DNA of 64,000 bases from Phlegmacium glaucopus (Eukaryota > Basidiomycota > Agaricomycetes > Agaricales > Cortinariaceae), in assembly GCA_015039465.1 (NCBI GenBank), contig MU130696.1, positions 372,001 to 436,000 of the forward strand. Reading direction: 5' to 3'. Under the pieces are notes generated by a model. That model searched no databases. It was given only the letters and a program-made list of their open reading frames with translations, and was not told the DNA's origin. The translations under genes were made by a program, and so were the position numbers. Numbering within the stretch: position 1 is the first letter of the stretch; each line of letters starts with the position of its first letter. This document shows positions 61,047 through 64,000 of the stretch, one piece after another.

Positions 61047-63113
61047 TTATGGTTTATACTGGCCAATAAATCCCTGCCCACCGTTACCATAATTTCCTTG
61101 ATGATAGGCTGGCAGCGGGTGCTTGGAATAATCCTCATTGATAGAACGATTTTCCAGTGGGACGTAAGAAGTATCCCCTGAGCCTGCAGCAAATACTTTT
61201 GGATTGTTGCTGGGGAGATTCCTCGCTCTCCTTCCGCAACATCTGCAACACTTCCCTCTCCCCCTACAGCAACACTGCCAGATACAACAACCAGTGATGA
61301 GAGCGAGGAGTATCACAGCTCCCAGAACGATGTACGGCAAACGACTGAGGACTTTTTCCTCCAAATGTTTAGTAGTCTCGCCAGGTGGAATTGGTGAATG
61401 CTGTGATTCGTTTGTGGGAAGGAGTGCGAATCTCGGATCCGATAGTGCAGAAGCGTTGCCGCCCAGTCGGATATTGACGAAATCCTTTTGAGCTGCTATG
61501 GGGTCGATGACCGAAGCGAGCTGAACATAAGGACTAACTTGGTCGACGGAGTCATCGACTGCATTACCAGCATCTAGAAGAATATATGCATTTCGTACTA
61601 TTATTGAATCAAGGGATGTTGATAAGGCCAGGGCATTGAGATAGATAGGGTAGACGTACGAAAGCTCATGCCAAGGATCATATCAAATGTTCCAAATATA
61701 CTGAAGGCAGACGTGATTGGTTGGTACTAAGGAAAGAGAGTAAAAAATGACAAGACAATCTGCGATTGATGTAAAACTTACAGCCCCTAAGCAGACTTTC
61801 TTGCCAGTGCTATCAGTCAAATTTAGATTGTCATCGACGAGATCCAAGGGATGAATGGGGTAGTTCCGGCCTCCAAAGTTGACAGACACATTGAGGTATT
61901 GTTGGCATGGTACTGTCCACCATTGGTTATCTGAGTCGAATTGAGCACCTTGAACACGTCCATAGATAGCATCGGAAATGGGTCGTGGAAGTTGAGTTAA
62001 GGTAAAGCTAAACAAGACATTAGTTAAGCAATGCATATCTTGCTCGAACTTCAGATAGCGTACCCGCTGTCGAAGACAGCAACATATTGTCCATGGGGTG
62101 CCTTTGGTACGATCGAGGATATTTGAATTGGTTGGCCGTCTGGTCCAATGATACCGTGATCTTTATCGGTCAAGGCCTGCCAATGTTGTTGACCTGTGAG
62201 TCATAAATTATTAGCGCCCACCGACATATCTAATCAAAAGGATGCTTGCTTGATCCTGCTGGTAACAATCGGCTAACCGTTTCCACATCGAGTTTCGGCA
62301 TGCTGGTAATATTCTCAAAACCAGGGATAACCTCTCCGATTGAGAATTGTCCCTGGACAGGCGGGGAAGTTCCATCTCTACCTAATAAGAAGGTGATATA
62401 ATTATTTGCAGTGTTTCCTTGTTCAAAGATATGTTGGATTAAGGTATTTCCAGTTGAAGATTTGCCTAGTTTGGTGAAAATGGAGCTGGCCGAATTAAAA
62501 CCAAGGCCTAAAAGGCCGTTTGTGGTTTGAGCACCGGGGAAGGTAGTTGAGTCATTAACAAGTACTACACTTCAATGTTAGCGAATAATGCAATAGGGAA
62601 CATAGAAGACCTACGTAACGCTTGGTCATTGATAGTAATGTTTCCTATTTGGACTGAGGTTGTTTGTATGTCGCCTTGACGGGAAAAAAAGGCCGCTCAA
62701 ATAATATCGGCAGCAAACCACTGAGAATAACGAACCACTAGCCGATCCTACTGCATAATTAAGGGTGAGAGATTTTCCTGTATCCTTTATGCTCGCTGTA
62801 GGCACAGTTCCAGGAAAGCTTGCCCATAGATCAGAACTGCAGACTAGTTAGGAGGTGGAGGTTGATTCGTGAACATGAGATTAACGAACCTGCCAGTGTC
62901 CAAGGATATAACCAACTCTACACCTGCGATTGTAAGATTGGTAGCATATTGTACGTTGCCCAAGGTGGTCAGATTCTGTACGGTAGAAGTGGAGCCACGA
63001 CGCCTCAGGGCAGCCGGAGGAGGGCCAGCGCGAGCCTCCAGAGGAAGAATAACGGCATTAACAGATGAATCAAGGATGGTGAGGAGTAAAGAAAGTGGTA
63101 TCACGGAACGCAT
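61047..63113 (-). CDS. Membrane-anchored pepsin-like aspartic protease (A1)
   Basis: Exons (minus): 62890-63113, 62736-62836, 62615-62674, 62250-62564, 62064-62193, 61782-62007, 61660-61726, 61047-61573, giving 549 residues. Signal peptide (MRSVIPLSLLLTILDSSVNA), short basic pro-region, first catalytic motif LDTGSSDLW, second FDSGF, and Cys pair in the C-lobe. A linker leads to one transmembrane helix (PYIVLGAVILLALITG) and a cytosolic tail starting with a Cys-rich basic stretch (CCIWQCCCRGRGKCCRCC). It is likely a cell-surface or vacuolar protease. The intron at 62194-62249 uses a GC donor. Confidence 0.9.
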
Positions 63114-64000
63114 TGAGGAAAGAAGGAGCGAAGAGCACGAAACGAATTTAAGGCAAAAGCTGAGTTTTGAGAAAACTGTTTGATTTCTCACACCACTTTA
63201 CCTCACTTCACCCAGCACAGCCCTACCACAAATTTATTTGTTCCGATAAACGGCTGTGGAATGTGGCCCCAAATTGTAAAATTTATGTTCCCGAAAAGGT
63301 ATTTTATGCTGCGGACGCCGGAAACATATATTATCCTCATTATCAATGCGCCGAGTTGCGCCAGCGCCCAAACCAGACGGTGCCATCGAACCATAACGGT
63401 TCACGGCCGTCCGAACCATACGGTCACGAGGGCCGTAACCATAACTGCTAAGGTTGACTGCCTGGCAAGCTAAATCCTGGCTTTGAGGTAATTACCAGGC
63501 TACCAAGCAAAAAAATATCTGGGCACTCACCACAATTTCATAAAGCGTCCTTCATGAGAAATGTGCATATAAAGGAAGATGATGGAAACACAATCAAAAA
63601 CTGAACTGTTGAAGACCGTTGATGCCCGTTTGCAACCCGTTTGACCCGACAAGGATTCACAGCCGTTTTCATATCTAAACACTAAAATTTAAAATACACC
63701 ACCTTACACCACTTAGAGCTACACTTAGTCGGGGTCGGAATTTTTTTGACGTTGTGTCATAGGTCAACGTAGAGGACATTGATAACAGGCTACTTAGTTG
63801 CTCTCAACTTGCAAGCGGACTCTAAATGTTAGAGGCCTATATGTGTATTTTTTGACTGATGGCCTATCGATGAGAAAACAGCTGTAAGCCTGTAATTTTA
63901 ACAGGAGGGTCTCGGAGTTTGAAATTACTAGTTACTTGGAAGTCACATGATAATTGTACCCGTCAAGCGCCCGTCTCCAACGCCCATTCGGTCTCCAACG
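63114..64000. other. Upstream region of the protease gene to window edge
   Basis: Short ORFs only. A G/C-rich patch with repeated CCGT/ACCATA words lies at 63380-63450. The window ends with an imperfect repeat of GTCTCCAACG. No gene could be supported. Confidence 0.4.

Overview
This window is nuclear DNA of a mushroom-forming basidiomycete (Agaricomycetes). Genes are dense and cut by many short introns, mostly 45-65 nt with GT-AG ends. Divergent pairs are separated by only 80-140 bp. The content mixes core eukaryotic genes with fungal F-box genes, a secretory starch-degrading pair and an anchored aspartic protease. I rebuilt most exon structures by hand from splice signals and reading-frame continuity; exon lists are given with each gene.

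Layout. 0-8 kb: tail of an unknown gene, an ER nucleotide-sugar transporter (HUT1), a Ser/Thr kinase, an SWI/SNF-RSC subunit (SSR4), an F-box gene and a macrodomain ADP-ribose-1''-phosphatase. 8-22.5 kb is looser and partly decayed: a candidate spliced non-coding transcript, an alpha/beta hydrolase, an F-box gene with a frameshift, a CTP synthase gene with two disabling lesions, a large uncharacterised multi-pass membrane protein overlapped by a second ORF, and a 5'-truncated, frameshifted histidine acid phosphatase relic. 22.6-27 kb is a compact housekeeping block: VPS37 (ESCRT-I), RRP40 (exosome), EAF6 (NuA4) and RPT5 (26S proteasome). 27-29 kb: an F-box gene. 29.1-45.2 kb: the giant ribosome-assembly ATPase midasin (MDN1), with six Walker A motifs, an acidic region and a C-terminal MIDAS domain. 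45-48.6 kb: a membrane-anchored nucleotide pyrophosphatase/phosphodiesterase and a SYLF-domain protein. 48.9-54.0 kb: a tandem pair of glucoamylases (GH15 plus CBM20) with identical intron layout, including a GC-AG intron and an 11-nt micro-exon. 55-64 kb: a PA-TM-RING ubiquitin ligase, a possible small secreted protein, a two-finger CCCH protein, a heme oxygenase and a membrane-anchored aspartic protease.

No operon-like pathway, CRISPR array, transposon or viral gene was found. The most unusual items are the broken CTP synthase with otherwise intact splicing, the membrane protein with its overlapping downstream ORF, the repeated GC-AG introns and the very short (29-36 nt) introns, and the recent glucoamylase duplication whose copies differ in TATA box and stop codon.
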